DNA from: Flavobacterium sp. KS-LB2
Lineage (GTDB): Bacteria > Bacteroidota > Bacteroidia > Flavobacteriales > Flavobacteriaceae
Direction of reading: 5' to 3'
Assembly (NCBI RefSeq): GCF_036895565.1
Contig: NZ_CP145904.1
Coordinates: 868,001-932,000, forward strand
Length of the DNA: 64,000 bases
The position numbers were made by a program, and so were the translations under genes. The notes under the pieces are model-generated. The model ran no database searches and was not told where the DNA came from. It was given only the letters and a program-made list of their open reading frames with translations. Positions 9,284 to 18,701 of this stretch are shown here, in pieces; position 1 is the first letter of the stretch; every line of letters begins with the position of its first letter.

Positions 9284-10027
9284 CTACTGTTTTTGTTTTT
9301 TTTTAAAGTATTTATAGTAAAAATGTTTCGCTACTGTTGTTAGATAACTATTCACTAGATCGAGGGAATTTAGTGTTGGTAAAGTAATTCCGCTATATCT
9401 AAAGTCGTCTTCTTTATAAAGATAATCTGTAGGTGCTGCTAGTACTCTAATGTCTTGATCCTTAAATATTTCAACCGCTCTTGGCATGTGCAATGCGCTA
9501 GTTACTATTATTACATTTTTATTTGTACCAAATTTTTCTTTAAATGCAATAGCTTCCTCCAATGTTGAGGTTGGTGTTGCTAACATTTGAATTTTTTGTT
9601 CGTTAATGCCCAATAAAATTGCCGCTTCTTTCGCTACTTCTGCCTGACTATGATTCTCATCTTTGGATGCAGCAGAAGTTACTAGAATCGCATGTTGTAA
9701 ATGATTGAAAACTCTAATTCCTTCAATGAGGCGGGTTAGGGTAGTAGTACTTAAATTCATCGTTGCTGGTAATTTAGTGTCTAGTGACGTTCCAGCTCCT
9801 AAGACATGTATATAATAGAATTTTGTGGTGTCAAGTTTTTGTGGTTCAATAGGGGAGTACGTTTTTTCGATAGCATAGATCAATTTTTTTGGTACATAGC
9901 TTGTTGAACAAACTAAAAAAAGTAGAATTCCTGCGATTCCAGAAAATTTAAACATTTTAGAGTTATTGCTTTTAATCCCGTACATGATGAGTGCTAATAG
10001 CATAAAGTACCAAGAAATATGGGGCAT
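9284..10027 (-). CDS. YdcF/ElyC-like DUF218 membrane protein
   Basis: 247 residues. It has two N-terminal membrane segments (about 4-18 and 28-46), then a DUF218 domain with YYIHVLGAGTSLD, TTTLTRLIEGIR, TSAASKDENHSQAEVA, the TPTSTLEEA block and VTSALHMPRAVEIF. Relatives (SanA, ElyC, YdcF) act in envelope integrity or polysaccharide metabolism with no firm biochemical activity. The conserved catalytic-looking Gly-Ala-Gly and Ser-Ala-His positions are present. The N-terminus is uncertain because the 195 bp upstream are closed by stops, and the usual first hydrophobic helix of the family may be shortened. Confidence 0.75.
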   Translation of the reverse strand: MPHISWYFMLLALIMYGIKSNNSKMFKFSGIAGILLFLVCSTSYVPKKLIYAIEKTYSPIEPQKLDTTKFYYIHVLGAGTSLDTKLPATMNLSTTTLTRLIEGIRVFNHLQHAILVTSAASKDENHSQAEVAKEAAILLGINEQKIQMLATPTSTLEEAIAFKEKFGTNKNVIIVTSALHMPRAVEIFKDQDIRVLAAPTDYLYKEDDFRYSGITLPTLNSLDLVNSYLTTVAKHFYYKYFKKKQKQ

Positions 10028-10222
10028 CTGTCTTCACTATTTTTATGCGATAATTATTTTTTTAATCTTGTTATCAAATATTTTTGACTTTTATTCCCTT
10101 TTAAAATGCAGTATTTTTTTAATTTCGGGCTTGCTATACTTATGTGAAACAAAGGGATCAATTCAAAAGTGGTATGAATCTCTTTTCATTGGAATTTATA
10201 GTAATTTTATCCAATGCTTTTA

Positions 10223-10924
10223 TTATAATTTGGCTATCCCTGATACAGTTAACGAATCTGGTTTTAGCGGCAGGTTTTTTAAGACTTTGTAAACTATCTG
10301 AGAATCAGAATTTATTAATGACCAGAAAGTTAGAAAAAGTATTTTTATGTCAACTAGTATTGAGCAGTTATAAAAATACCATTCTTCAAGAGCACCTTTA
10401 TGGGGATAAATATATTTTTTGTAGTATTCTATAGGATCTTTCCCTAACTCTTTATATGTAGTAACTAATAACTCTTCATCTCTAAACACAAGTGAACCGA
10501 GTCCTGTAATTCCTGGTCTGTTTTTGTAAATTACATTTTGCACTGCTACCGTATATTTTTCAAAACTTTTGGGCAACAATGGTCTAGGGCCTACTAAAGA
10601 CATATCTCCTTTGATTACATTTAAAATTTGTGGTAATTCATTTATTTTAGTAATTCTTAAAAACTGGCCTACTTTAGTAATTCTGGGATCATTTCGTACC
10701 GTTAATGTTTTGTTACCCAGATTTGGACTATCTTTTAGCATCGTAGCAAATTTGTAGATATTAAACGGTTTGTTATTCAGTCCCATTCGCTCTTGTAAGT
10801 AAAATATTTCACCTTCATCTGTGAATTTTAGTAGTGTAATTACAATTAAAATAAAAGGGATTATCAGAATCAATCCTAGTAAAGAAAAAATAATGTCCGC
10901 TGTTCTTTTGATGAATTTGTACAT
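10223..10924 (-). CDS. Initiating sugar transferase, second copy
   Basis: 233 residues, paralogous to 6157-6828 over its whole length. It has an N-terminal membrane segment (FSLLGLILIIPFILIVI), YLQERMG, IYKFATM, NDPRITKVGQFLR, KINELPQILNVI, SLVGPRPLLP and RPGITGLGS. It should be a polyprenol-phosphate sugar-1-phosphate transferase. The operon therefore carries two short initiating transferases, and a WecA-like one lies across the promoter region at 38656. This suggests more than one glycan or alternative first sugars. It lies 15 bp after the ATP-grasp gene. Confidence 0.9.
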   Translation of the reverse strand: MYKFIKRTADIIFSLLGLILIIPFILIVITLLKFTDEGEIFYLQERMGLNNKPFNIYKFATMLKDSPNLGNKTLTVRNDPRITKVGQFLRITKINELPQILNVIKGDMSLVGPRPLLPKSFEKYTVAVQNVIYKNRPGITGLGSLVFRDEELLVTTYKELGKDPIEYYKKYIYPHKGALEEWYFYNCSILVDIKILFLTFWSLINSDSQIVYKVLKNLPLKPDSLTVSGIAKL

Positions 10925-10939
10925 TTAGTTGAAACTACA

Positions 10940-12019
10940 TTAATTTTTAATTAAATCCGACTCTTTCATAACAATTGGTCTTTCATCGACATCTCTCAGA
11001 AAAATTAATCCATCTTCAAATTGATATAATTTAAAATTGGTATCAAAATTTGAATCCTCATCTAGTAATCTAATTGTATCCTCACATAAATTTGCACCAC
11101 CCAATGCAAAACATTGCGTAAAGGCAACGTGGCGAACATTAATTTCGGTAATTAAAGGAATTCCATTTTCGTCCTCTTTTAAATCCACTGTGTAAAAACC
11201 GTGTTTTTCAACTCCAGTTCGTTCAAAAATAATATCCATTGCTTTATTGGCCACATCAAATACCTTTTTGTCATTAACTAATCTGCCGAAAGATGTATTT
11301 CCTGTAATTCCAGAAGGTGAAACTTTTGACATTATATAATTAACACGCTCAGCGCAAGAAGATCTAATAAGTTTCCCTTTAAAATATAACATTTTGCAAG
11401 CTAAATTTCGACCTGATAAAAAATCACTAGCTATAAAATTATTAATTCCTTTGTTAATAGAAATCCATCGTTCTAAATCATTAAATGTTTCTATTTTAAA
11501 AGATCCAAGTCCAGAAGATCCTGTAGCTGATCTAATCCAATAGGGATATGATAAAACATTTTCAGTATTATTTTTTAATAACGGGTCATTGGCATTAATT
11601 TGTATTGAATTTGGAACAAGAGCAGATTCGGCTAAGTATGCAGTTAGAATACCTTTATCAAGCATTTTATTTACTGCCTTTAATGGTGGGATAAGTGATT
11701 TACAAGGAAGAGATTCTTTTTCTTGTCTTTCACTCCATTCTAAAACTTCTTGTTCTGGTAGAATTATTGCTATATCAATAGACTCTTTTTTTATTAATTC
11801 TTCCATTTCAATCCAATAGCCTGGATGAGAGGATGGCTTCGTTACGTAGGATTTATTAAAAAGAGTTTTTTGATAATGTCCAACGGCTAATGGGTGAACA
11901 TCTGTACCTATTAAATTATAGTTATAATAATTCCCAATTTCTTTAATTGCTCTGGCGAAACTACGAGCAGTGGGCCCACCAATTCCAGTAATTAATATGT
12001 TTAAGTTTTTTTTTTTCAT
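10940..12019 (-). CDS. ATP-grasp ligase (carbamoyl-phosphate-synthase-like fold)
   Basis: 359 residues. An N-terminal Rossmann-like preATP-grasp region (LITGIGGPTARSFARAI) is followed by an ATP-grasp domain. That domain has the P-loop-like YWIRSATGSSGLGSFKI (about 150-168), SDFLSGRNLACKMLYFKG and a metal-binding segment FYTVDLKEDENGIPLITEINVRH in two blocks. Such enzymes join a carboxylate to an amine or thiol through an acyl phosphate. In surface-glycan loci they are candidates for attaching amino acids or other carboxylates to amino sugars. The substrate is not known. Upstream lies the relic of a PaaK-like ligase (12069-12298). Confidence 0.8.
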   Translation of the reverse strand: MKKKNLNILITGIGGPTARSFARAIKEIGNYYNYNLIGTDVHPLAVGHYQKTLFNKSYVTKPSSHPGYWIEMEELIKKESIDIAIILPEQEVLEWSERQEKESLPCKSLIPPLKAVNKMLDKGILTAYLAESALVPNSIQINANDPLLKNNTENVLSYPYWIRSATGSSGLGSFKIETFNDLERWISINKGINNFIASDFLSGRNLACKMLYFKGKLIRSSCAERVNYIMSKVSPSGITGNTSFGRLVNDKKVFDVANKAMDIIFERTGVEKHGFYTVDLKEDENGIPLITEINVRHVAFTQCFALGGANLCEDTIRLLDEDSNFDTNFKLYQFEDGLIFLRDVDERPIVMKESDLIKN

Positions 12020-12068
12020 TATTTTTAATAAAGTTTGTTTTTAAAAATTGAGCGATAATTCTACCAAA

Positions 12069-12298
12069 TTATTTTGACATTAAATTCATTAATTTTTTTT
12101 TCTTTTTCCAGAGTTCAAAAGCAGTATTTCGTTTACGAATTCCACCTTAAAGTCTGCTTCTTGTCCTAAATATTTCGTGAACTCCGCAATTAGTTGACCT
12201 TCTTTAGTCAATGTTGGATTGATATTAATCTTAAGCTAATTGTTTTTTTGATCAGCTTGCAGGTGTTTATAAAGAGCGACTTCTGACCGATGCGACAT
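12069..12298 (-). pseudogene. Fragment of a PaaK/CapK-like adenylate-forming ligase
   Basis: One minus-strand frame reads SEVALYKHLQADQKNN, a stop, then INPTLTKEGQLIAEFTKYLG and ADFKVEFVNEILLLNSGKRKK. The last block matches the C-terminal end of phenylacetate-CoA-ligase/coenzyme-F390-synthetase-like proteins common in capsule loci, where a Ser-Gly-Lys-Arg-Lys motif closes the protein. The N-terminal AMP-binding domain is missing, and there is an in-frame TAG. The fragment sits between two ATP-grasp genes in the same orientation and appears to be a deleted operon member. Nothing else is visible in 12020-12504. Confidence 0.65.
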
Positions 12299-12504
12299 GT
12301 TATAACTTTTTAGAATATTCAGGAAATTGACTACTTGCACAGTTCCTTAAAATTTTAATAGGTTCTAACTAATTATTACAAGTAGGGGAGCATATTTTCA
12401 CTAATTTTAACCTTAAAAATACTTTGTGCTTGAGTTATATTAATGAGATGGAAGCAATTATCACTTGAACTTATTGTATTACTTGCAAATAGATTTTTTT
12501 TGAT

Positions 12505-13512
12505 TCACTTTTTATGTACCTCTAGGGTATGTTTAAGACCTTGATTTACGGGTAATTGCCATAGAAGTTTGCACCAATCATGATTTCCTTCGATAAAACC
12601 AGGACCATTATCAGTTACTACAATATCCCATCCAATTGAACGGTTTTGTGGATGCAGCTTTGCCGCCGCCTTTACCATAGCAATACATTCATTCCAGAAA
12701 GGAACTTGAAATCCAATTATTAGAACTCCAGTAATCGGATGTATAATCTCTTCCTTCTTAGTAATATCGCTATAAATACCTGGCCCAGATATCTTTCCTG
12801 TCTCCTCATCGACCATTGCCGCTATATTTCCTGCAGCCATATTATCGACTTGGGAATCAACAGAAATTCTTTGACGGCATCCTAAGATTATCACCTCATT
12901 ATTTTTGTCTAACTGCGTGAATATGCGCACCGTATTCACACCAGAAGGCGACAAGGCATTCATTGCTGCATGTTGAGTGATAAATTCTTCAACGAGGTCT
13001 AATCCTTTGGTTTCCATGTAAGCTATCATCGACGTAGTATCAAAATCTATGGTATTTACCACCTCAACAGAAACCCCACATTTGCCATCAGCTGCTTTGA
13101 AAACCATTTTTCCAGAAGGATTTAGTAATAACTGCTTCGCTAAATTTAAATCATTTTTTAAATCTTCTAAAGCAGCAACTGTATGCACAAAGTATTTCTG
13201 ATATGCCTTATAAAATTGTCGCTTATCGTCTAAAATGTGTCGTGCTTCTTTAGGATTCATAAGTAGCTGGTATTCATACATATATCCAGTACCTGCCCAT
13301 TGCTTTTTTTCGTAGGTATTTTTGCTGTAAAAACGAAACTGAAAATATTCAAGTATCGAAATATTATAAACATACACAGACGTAATACTAGACAGTAATA
13401 AATAAGTTTTGCTTTTTCCTGTTTCTTTGGCAGCAAATGTTAAAAACTTTTTAAGTAGTTTCCATTTCATTTGTTTTAGGTAATAACCAAGATATAAGGT
13501 ATGTTGTATCAT
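12505..13512 (-). CDS. Sugar-transfer-associated ATP-grasp protein
   Basis: 335 residues matching the sugar-transfer-associated ATP-grasp family. The ATP-binding segment is VFKAADGKCGVSVEVV (about 137-152), followed by LVEEFITQH, ALSPSGVNTVRIFTQLD, QVDNMAAGNIAAMVDEETG and the metal site IGWDIVVTDNGPGFIEGNHDW in two blocks. The family is found almost only in capsule and exopolysaccharide loci, and the reaction is not established. It probably ligates an acid group to the glycan or its precursor. It is separated from the preceding glycosyltransferase gene by 64 bp. The start is the first ATG of the open frame. Confidence 0.85.
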   Translation of the reverse strand: MIQHTLYLGYYLKQMKWKLLKKFLTFAAKETGKSKTYLLLSSITSVYVYNISILEYFQFRFYSKNTYEKKQWAGTGYMYEYQLLMNPKEARHILDDKRQFYKAYQKYFVHTVAALEDLKNDLNLAKQLLLNPSGKMVFKAADGKCGVSVEVVNTIDFDTTSMIAYMETKGLDLVEEFITQHAAMNALSPSGVNTVRIFTQLDKNNEVIILGCRQRISVDSQVDNMAAGNIAAMVDEETGKISGPGIYSDITKKEEIIHPITGVLIIGFQVPFWNECIAMVKAAAKLHPQNRSIGWDIVVTDNGPGFIEGNHDWCKLLWQLPVNQGLKHTLEVHKK

Positions 13513-13576
13513 TTTTTTTAATTTCTGCTTCTTTGCGTTTTTAAATACAAAACAGTTCGATTATTATTATACTGCT

Positions 13577-14731
13577 TTATTTTAAATAAGTATCATATTC
13601 TTGTAAAACCGCCTCCCAAATTATGCTATGCGTAAACTTTTCTTCTACTCTTTTTCTGATTTTATGTGAAAATTGTTGTCGCAGGGCTTCGTTTTCAAGT
13701 AATAAGGTCATTTTTTCGGCAAGGACGTTTTCATCCTTCACAGGAATAAGTATCCCAGTCTCGCCGTTGGTAATAATTTCATTACAACCGTTAATGTTTG
13801 TTGCAATTACAGGAAGTCCCATGGAACCGGCTTGGAGCAATACATTTGGAAATCCTTCTCGATACGAAGGAAAAACAAAAACATCTGCCAATCTTAAATA
13901 GGCTCTCACGTTATCTGTACGACCAGGGAAGATTATAGAAGCATCGTCTTGTATGGTTTCAATTGTATCTGATGATAAGGAGCTATTTTCTGTTTCTAAA
14001 ATGCCAACAAGTAATAATTTTAAATTGGGATTGTTTAATTTTTTAAAAGCAGCAACTAGTTCTACGATGCCTTTATCTTTGGCCAACCTTCCCAAAAAAA
14101 AGAATACAAAATCAGTTTTTTTGATACCTAATTCATCTTTCAGTGCTTCTGTCTCTATTTCTGCACCTGAATAATCTCTTGTGAAAAATGCTGTATCTAC
14201 ACCATTGGAACTACCATGTCCTAATACTTTTACTTTATCAAGGGTTGTAAACTTGTACTCAAGGATGAAGTCCATTAAACCTTTAGAGTTTGGATAAATT
14301 TTATGCGCACACTTATAGGTTAGTTTCTCTGTAAACTCTAATATTTTTTTTTTTTTTCCTGTAAGTTCCATCAATGGCATACCTCCTAAAGTATGTAGCC
14401 TAACAGGAATGCGCGTTATTTTTGAGGCAAGCATTCCTAATAAACCAGCTTTTGGTGTGTGCGTATGCACAATATCTGGTCTTTCTTTTCTGAATAATTG
14501 AATGAGCTTTAACAGGGCTATAAAGTCCTGTTTTATACTTATAGTTCTCATTAATGGAATATCAAGCATTTTTATGCCTTCGCGTTGTTCTATTTCATTA
14601 AAGTCCTTTTCTACATAACTAGAAACTCCTATTATATTGTAATAAGTGTTTAAAAATGTTAGTTGACCAACCAAAATTTTATTCATTGAAATGGGAACTG
14701 TGGTTATGCGTATAATTTTCTTTTTATCCAT
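13577..14731 (-). CDS. Glycosyltransferase family 4
   Basis: 384 residues with a GT-B fold. The N-terminal domain shows HTHTPKAGLLGMLAS (as in many EPS GT4 enzymes) and a central linker. The C-terminal nucleotide-sugar domain shows FFLGRLAKDKGIVELVAAF, the LADVFVFPSYREGFPNVLLQAGSMGLPVIA signature over two blocks, and TGILIPVKDE. The EGFPN pattern with the downstream acidic-residue region is the retaining GT4 donor site. It starts at the last base of the upstream asnB stop codon, so translation is coupled. Donor and acceptor are unknown. Confidence 0.9.
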   Translation of the reverse strand: MDKKKIIRITTVPISMNKILVGQLTFLNTYYNIIGVSSYVEKDFNEIEQREGIKMLDIPLMRTISIKQDFIALLKLIQLFRKERPDIVHTHTPKAGLLGMLASKITRIPVRLHTLGGMPLMELTGKKKKILEFTEKLTYKCAHKIYPNSKGLMDFILEYKFTTLDKVKVLGHGSSNGVDTAFFTRDYSGAEIETEALKDELGIKKTDFVFFFLGRLAKDKGIVELVAAFKKLNNPNLKLLLVGILETENSSLSSDTIETIQDDASIIFPGRTDNVRAYLRLADVFVFPSYREGFPNVLLQAGSMGLPVIATNINGCNEIITNGETGILIPVKDENVLAEKMTLLLENEALRQQFSHKIRKRVEEKFTHSIIWEAVLQEYDTYLK

Positions 14732-16602
14732 TAATTATGATTTATATACCATTTCTGAAACACAAACAGTAGCCATAATTTAGCACTATGGTTTTCTTTA
14801 TTGTTGAAATGTTCTGTGAGTAATTGTTGTATTGCCTCGTATTTAAAAAGACCTTGTTCTTCTATAAAAGTTTTTTTAAATTGTGCTTCAAGTTTCTCTT
14901 TTAGTTCATTTTGAAACCACAAACGAATTGGAATACCAAAACCTTTTTTACTGAAGCTCATTGTTTCCTCTGGAACCAAATCGCTAAAAGTATCTTTAAG
15001 AATCTTTTTCTTATTAGTACCCTCAATTTTGAAATGATGAGGCAATTTTGTTGAAAATTCTGCTATTTTAGAATCCAAAAAAGGTACCCGCGCCTCCAAT
15101 GAGTTTAACATACAAGCACGATCTACTTTAGTTAACATATCGCCTTCTAAAACTAATTTCACATCGCTGTAAAAAGTTTTGCTCAACTCGTCTCCATTTA
15201 TACCAATAAAGTGTTTTAAAATAACCTTAATAGAATTTTCTTGAAATTCTGGTTTTAACAATTCATTTTTTTGCAATTCGTTATAGCCCAAAGAAGATAA
15301 AGATGCATATCTTTGTTCGGGATTCAACCCTGCAGAATGGATAACTTTTTTTACTTTTCTTAAAATCTGATTTGTTTTACTCGTGTGCGGAATAATTCCA
15401 ATTAATTTTTCAAAAGCCGCTCGCATCATTTTTGGATATCTATTGTATTGGTCAGCATAGTGCTTCCCTAAATATTTATCATAACCACCAAAAAGTTCAT
15501 CTGCACAGTCTCCAGTTAATACCACTGTCACTTTTTCTTTGGCTTTTTTTGCCACCATCATAGATGGTATTACAGAAGAATCGCCAAAGGGTTCATCAAA
15601 ATAAGCCAAAGTTTCATCTACAATTTCTAACAAATCTTCGTGCCCTACTACAAATAATGTATGATCAGAGCCTATATGTTTTGCTACTAGCGTAGCTCTT
15701 TCACTTTCATCGTACTCCTTTTCTTTAAATCCTATAGAGAAAGTTTTTATCGGTTGAGAAGACAATTTTGCCATGATAGCAGTAACTACACTAGAGTCAA
15801 TACCTCCACTCAAAAAACTTCCTAAGGGAACATCCGATATCATTCGCTCTTGAACAGAATCAAACAGTTTTATTCGCAATTCCTTTTTGGCATCTTTATA
15901 ATTTTGCAACTGATTTTGCTGATTATTATAAGAGATACTTTTAAAATCATAGTATTGTTTTGATTTGAAATTTCCATCCAAATCAACGGTAAGGTAGCAA
16001 CCAGCTTCAACTTTGAATAGATCTTTATAAATTGTGTATGGTGCTGGAATATATGTTAAGCTCAAATATAAATTTAAAGCTGTTTTTGATAAGTTTTTGC
16101 TGTCGTGAAAAGAAAGTAATGCTTTTAGTTCGGATGCAAAAAAGAATCCTCTTTCATTTCTAGTGTAATACAGCGGTTTTTCGCCAAAACGATCGCGAGC
16201 AACTAGTAATTTTTGCAACTTTTCGTCCCATATAGCAAAAGCAAACATACCTTCGAGTTTCTCAAGGCATTTTTCAATTCCCCACGCTCCATAGGCTTCG
16301 ATAATTACTTCTGTATCACTTTTTGTCGTGAATTGAATTCCTTGCAATTCTAATTCTTCTCTAATGTTTTTGAAATTGTATATTTCGCCATTAAATACTA
16401 TAATTATTGATTTATCTTTATTAAACATAGGTTGATCACCAGTGCTTAAATCGATAATTGATAGGCGGCGATGTCCTAAACCTATAGGAGAGTTAAAAAA
16501 GTAGCCACTATCATCTGGACCTCTCTTAACTAGTTTATCGGTAGCCGATATAAGTTGTTGTTCTGTGATGCCTCTAGCACTAAATCCGAATATTCCGCAC
16601 AT
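14731..16602 (-). CDS. asnB: Asparagine-synthase-like glutamine amidotransferase
   Basis: 623 residues. The N-terminal class II glutaminase begins MCGIFGFSARG with Cys2, then RGPDDSGYF, GHRRLSIIDLS and the NGEIYNF block. The C-terminal synthetase has the PP-loop SFLSGGIDSSVVTAIM, and LTGDCADELFGGYDKY. In operons making uronic acids, AsnB relatives such as WbpS have been proposed to amidate the carboxylate. UDP-GalNAcA enzymes are encoded at 32988-35257, so formation of a uronamide is a reasonable inference. A second AsnB is at 20381-22276. Confidence 0.9.
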   Translation of the reverse strand: MCGIFGFSARGITEQQLISATDKLVKRGPDDSGYFFNSPIGLGHRRLSIIDLSTGDQPMFNKDKSIIIVFNGEIYNFKNIREELELQGIQFTTKSDTEVIIEAYGAWGIEKCLEKLEGMFAFAIWDEKLQKLLVARDRFGEKPLYYTRNERGFFFASELKALLSFHDSKNLSKTALNLYLSLTYIPAPYTIYKDLFKVEAGCYLTVDLDGNFKSKQYYDFKSISYNNQQNQLQNYKDAKKELRIKLFDSVQERMISDVPLGSFLSGGIDSSVVTAIMAKLSSQPIKTFSIGFKEKEYDESERATLVAKHIGSDHTLFVVGHEDLLEIVDETLAYFDEPFGDSSVIPSMMVAKKAKEKVTVVLTGDCADELFGGYDKYLGKHYADQYNRYPKMMRAAFEKLIGIIPHTSKTNQILRKVKKVIHSAGLNPEQRYASLSSLGYNELQKNELLKPEFQENSIKVILKHFIGINGDELSKTFYSDVKLVLEGDMLTKVDRACMLNSLEARVPFLDSKIAEFSTKLPHHFKIEGTNKKKILKDTFSDLVPEETMSFSKKGFGIPIRLWFQNELKEKLEAQFKKTFIEEQGLFKYEAIQQLLTEHFNNKENHSAKLWLLFVFQKWYINHN

Positions 16603-16608
16603 TATTTT

Positions 16609-17637
16609 TTATTTAAAATATATTTTTCTTGACTTACTCAGAATAAAACCTGTGAGATAGAGAAGCGTTGTTGATCTTAATTTTAAAATCAACAGTAAAA
16701 TTTTATTTACCCTATTCAAATTATGAAATGAGAATTTTTTTAATAACTGTGAAACTAGGAAATCGTTTTGCTGTTCCTTTAAAAGTACTTTTCTTTCTGT
16801 AAAATTAAGCCTGTTGAAGTTTACAATATTTAGTGGTGCTACAAAACCGAACCATTTGATGAAAATTTTTTTTCCAAATGATTCTACTTCAAGCGACTGA
16901 TTTTTAAAAAAATCGAAGTAATCATTAAACTTTTTAAAAGCAATTATCTGATTTTTTACTAATTCATAATTATCACTACGTTTTCCACTAATTTGAATTC
17001 TGTAATTATATAGAACCTTATTTAAAACATAAATTTTTTCGGAATGATTAAGAGCATCTAAGGAAAACACAAAGTCTTCGGCATTACGCATTTCTTGAAA
17101 TTTGATGTTATTTTCAATGAGTATCGACTTTTTTATAATTTTATCCCAGACAGCTAAGCCACATTCATTTGAAAAAAGTTTTGCTAAAGTAATTTTATCC
17201 TTTTGGGAATTTATTTCGCCAGAAAACATAGGGTTTTTAGTGCTAATAAAATTTCCCGAAGCGTTTCTTTTTTTGTAACCGAAAATGATACAGTCAGGTT
17301 TTATTTTAATACAAACAGTTACTATTTCATTAAAAAAGTCTTGCTCTACCCAATCATCACTATCCATAAAATACACATATTGACCCTTGGCAATAGATAG
17401 GCCGTGATTTCTTGCGGCACTAACCCCGGAATTAGATTGTGTTAGTATCGTAATATTGCTGTTGTTTTTTTCTAGTGTTTTAATAATATTTAAAGTATTA
17501 TCTTTCGAGCCATCGTCAACTATAATAATTTCTATGGCTTCAGTTTTTTTAGAACATAGTGAATTTATGCACTCTGAAATATATTCCTCTACATTATAAG
17601 CTGGTATTATAACCGAAATCAAAAAACTTTCCTTCAT
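16609..17637 (-). CDS. Glycosyltransferase family 2
   Basis: 342 residues with a GT-A fold. It has the N-terminal VIIPAYNVEEYISECINSL, IIIVDDGSKDNTL, then SGVSAARNHGLSIAKGQYVYFMDSDDW in two blocks, where the DSD motif (about 95-97) is the metal-binding DxD. The C-terminal half is basic and hydrophobic without long membrane helices and may bind the membrane face. It overlaps the preceding GT4 gene by 4 bp and is followed 6 bp later by asnB. It transfers an unknown sugar, probably by inversion. Confidence 0.92.
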   Translation of the reverse strand: MKESFLISVIIPAYNVEEYISECINSLCSKKTEAIEIIIVDDGSKDNTLNIIKTLEKNNSNITILTQSNSGVSAARNHGLSIAKGQYVYFMDSDDWVEQDFFNEIVTVCIKIKPDCIIFGYKKRNASGNFISTKNPMFSGEINSQKDKITLAKLFSNECGLAVWDKIIKKSILIENNIKFQEMRNAEDFVFSLDALNHSEKIYVLNKVLYNYRIQISGKRSDNYELVKNQIIAFKKFNDYFDFFKNQSLEVESFGKKIFIKWFGFVAPLNIVNFNRLNFTERKVLLKEQQNDFLVSQLLKKFSFHNLNRVNKILLLILKLRSTTLLYLTGFILSKSRKIYFK

Positions 17638-18701
17638 TGTTCAAGTTCTAAAAAATTCATTATTTTATGACTAATTACTTTTGCATCTAATTCATCGGCT
17701 AGCTTTTTAGCTTCTTCGCCTAATTGCTGTCTTAAAGTGGGATTTAGTATTAAAGCATCCAGGGCTTCTGCCATTTTATTTATATTCCCGTTTTCCACCA
17801 ATATACCGTTTGTGGTATGGGCTATCATATCTTGTGGTCCAGCTACAAAATCGAATGCTACACAGCAACAAACTGCTGCCATAGCCTCTGCTAAAGCGTT
17901 TGGAAAGCCTTCGCTTCTGGAAGGGATGACATAAATTCCTGCATAAGCATAAATTGTATCGATGTCTTTTACTTTCCCTAAAAATGAAAGTCTGTTATTA
18001 ATACCAAGTTTGAGGGCTAAATCTTTTAACGCTTGTCCGTTTTCATTGCCACCGGCAATATGCAACTCCCAATCTGTGTTTTTTAGCATAGCAAAACTTT
18101 TTAACAATAAATCAAAGCCTTTCAGGTGATCACCTAAACGACCAACGGCCAAAATAACCTGCCGCCTTTTTATTTCTGGATAGGTGGTAACGCTACGTAA
18201 AATGTTTGGGATGACTTCAATTTTAGACTTTGGAAAGTATTTTTTTTGATAGCTTGCGGCGATGCTGGTTTGCGCGATGACTCCTGTGGGTGGTTTTAAC
18301 CAATAGGCTATTCTATTAATGGTTTTTATAGGTTGTTCCCAAATAAATAAAGGGCTCGATCGTTCTGAAATGTAGAAAGGTGTTTTATTGCCCATCATGG
18401 CCAAGGCGGTAATCGCGCCATAAAATTTATTAAACGCCAATACTTTCTGTGGTTTGTGTGCTTTAATTAAAATTTTAATCCATAAAACTGTTTTTAAAAG
18501 GGATAAGCTTTTTGTATTAAAACCTTCTGGATCTTCAAATACAATACCGTTATTTAATTTGAAAAAATGTGCTTTTTTAAATATTGATACAAAAACAACT
18601 TCAAAACCCTCTTCTTTTAACGCATTTGCAGTATTTACCGAAGCGCGTTCCATACCTCCCATACTCAAGCAAGGACCCACAATGAACACTTTTTTCTTCA
18701 T
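17634..18701 (-). CDS. Glycosyltransferase family 4
   Basis: 355 residues with a GT-B fold. It starts KVFIVGPCLSMGGMERASVN, the glycine-rich acceptor-side loop common in GT4 capsule enzymes. It continues with GRLGDHLKGFDLLLKSFAML and the donor-binding signature IPSRSEGFPNALAEAMA. It has 4-bp overlaps with both neighbours (18698-18701 and 17634-17637), so it is tightly coupled in the operon. Sugar specificity cannot be read from the sequence. Confidence 0.92.
   Translation of the reverse strand: MKKKVFIVGPCLSMGGMERASVNTANALKEEGFEVVFVSIFKKAHFFKLNNGIVFEDPEGFNTKSLSLLKTVLWIKILIKAHKPQKVLAFNKFYGAITALAMMGNKTPFYISERSSPLFIWEQPIKTINRIAYWLKPPTGVIAQTSIAASYQKKYFPKSKIEVIPNILRSVTTYPEIKRRQVILAVGRLGDHLKGFDLLLKSFAMLKNTDWELHIAGGNENGQALKDLALKLGINNRLSFLGKVKDIDTIYAYAGIYVIPSRSEGFPNALAEAMAAVCCCVAFDFVAGPQDMIAHTTNGILVENGNINKMAEALDALILNPTLRQQLGEEAKKLADELDAKVISHKIMNFLELEQ

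Noticed and set aside
9966..10434. Two overlapping plus-strand frames of 96 and 108 codons
   Set aside because: They are antisense to the end of a sugar transferase gene and the N-terminus of the YdcF-like gene, with no recognisable domain.
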